A stretch of 64,000 nucleotides of DNA from Roseovarius sp. (lineage in GTDB: Bacteria; Pseudomonadota; Alphaproteobacteria; Rhodobacterales; Rhodobacteraceae): the NCBI RefSeq assembly GCF_030373445.1, contig NZ_JAUCYU010000012.1, forward strand, positions 122,505-186,504. The letters run 5' to 3'. A model generated the notes under the pieces. The model was given only the letters and a program-made list of their open reading frames with translations, had not been told where the DNA came from and ran no database searches. Position 1 is the first letter of the stretch; each line of letters begins with the position of its first letter. Position numbers and translations under genes: made by a program. Of the stretch, positions 63,953-64,000 are shown piece by piece.

Positions 63953-64000
63953 TGTCCCATCGAATGGTGTAAGAGCGCCGACCTTCGGTAAGGCCCGAGC
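63948..64000. mobile_element. End of an IS256-family insertion sequence (inferred)
   Basis: GATAGTGTCC and, further on, ATGGTGTAAGAG resemble the IS256 terminal repeat as I recall it (GATAAAGTCC ... GTGTAAAAG). It cuts the reading frame at codon 33-34. Only about 53 bases are visible, with no transposase. The other end and the target duplication are outside the window. Confidence 0.55.

Noticed and set aside
1..64000. CRISPR arrays, rRNA genes or a prophage.
   Set aside because: No regular repeat-spacer pattern, no rRNA-like sequence and no phage structural gene were seen by eye.

Overview
The window reads as chromosomal DNA of a high-GC alphaproteobacterium, most likely a Rhodobacterales (Roseobacter-group) species. 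The evidence is gene content: the infA-maf-rng-yacG-tRNA-Phe cluster, an NDUFA12-type complex I subunit next to MlaD and DUF2155 genes, GapR (DUF2312), Hint-domain surface proteins, tripartite tricarboxylate (Tct) transport, and a branched-chain-type ABC transporter joined to acs. All calls come from reading the sequence; no database search was run.

Layout. 1-6.5 kb: a partial acyl-CoA dehydrogenase, a small Hint protein, a glycosyltransferase, then a minus-strand housekeeping cluster (infA, maf, ribonuclease E/G-type, yacG, tRNA-Phe) and a nitrilase-family hydrolase. 6.6-9.3 kb: a SqrR/BigR-like ArsR repressor, clpP and clpX. 9.5-16.7 kb: a metal exporter, the NDUFA12/MlaD/DUF2155 group, aat, accC-accB, a PAS-LuxR regulator and an acyl-CoA synthetase. 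17-21.5 kb: a LysR regulator, then the complete preQ0/preQ1 pathway queC-queD-queE-queF behind a class I preQ1 riboswitch that overlaps the queC ribosome-binding site.

22.8-37.3 kb is the most coherent regulatory block. Acetyl-CoA synthetase follows a five-gene LivFGMH-plus-binding-protein ABC transporter. Divergently lie a ScfR/RamB-type regulator, a single-domain response regulator, a small membrane protein, a symporter-STAC-histidine kinase of the CbrA/CrbS type and an orphan FliM/FliN-like protein. I read this as a short-chain carboxylate (acetate) uptake, sensing and activation locus with a possible link to motility. A persulfide-dioxygenase-like metallo-beta-lactamase follows, with an imperfect palindrome in its promoter.

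37.3-54.8 kb is a mixed metabolic region: DksA-like and GapR-like regulators, a FadB-like protein whose dehydrogenase half has lost key residues, a secreted amidohydrolase with a beta-barrel partner, a GntR-regulated TctABC transporter divergent from a large DUF3604 protein, a LuxR solo, and two sulfotransferase-like proteins, one with a degenerate P-loop.

Past the tRNA-Thr at 55.0 kb the character changes. There is about 1.2 kb without a convincing gene, visibly lower GC, and then a surface/polysaccharide module: a large RTX-Hint protein, an XRE regulator, a lipoprotein, a Hint-like protein lacking its nucleophile, a probable H-type lectin and a Wza-type polysaccharide export lipoprotein. 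The next gene, probably a nucleotidyltransferase, is cut after about 33 codons by what looks like the end of an IS256-family insertion sequence, so this module is probably acquired and partly broken.
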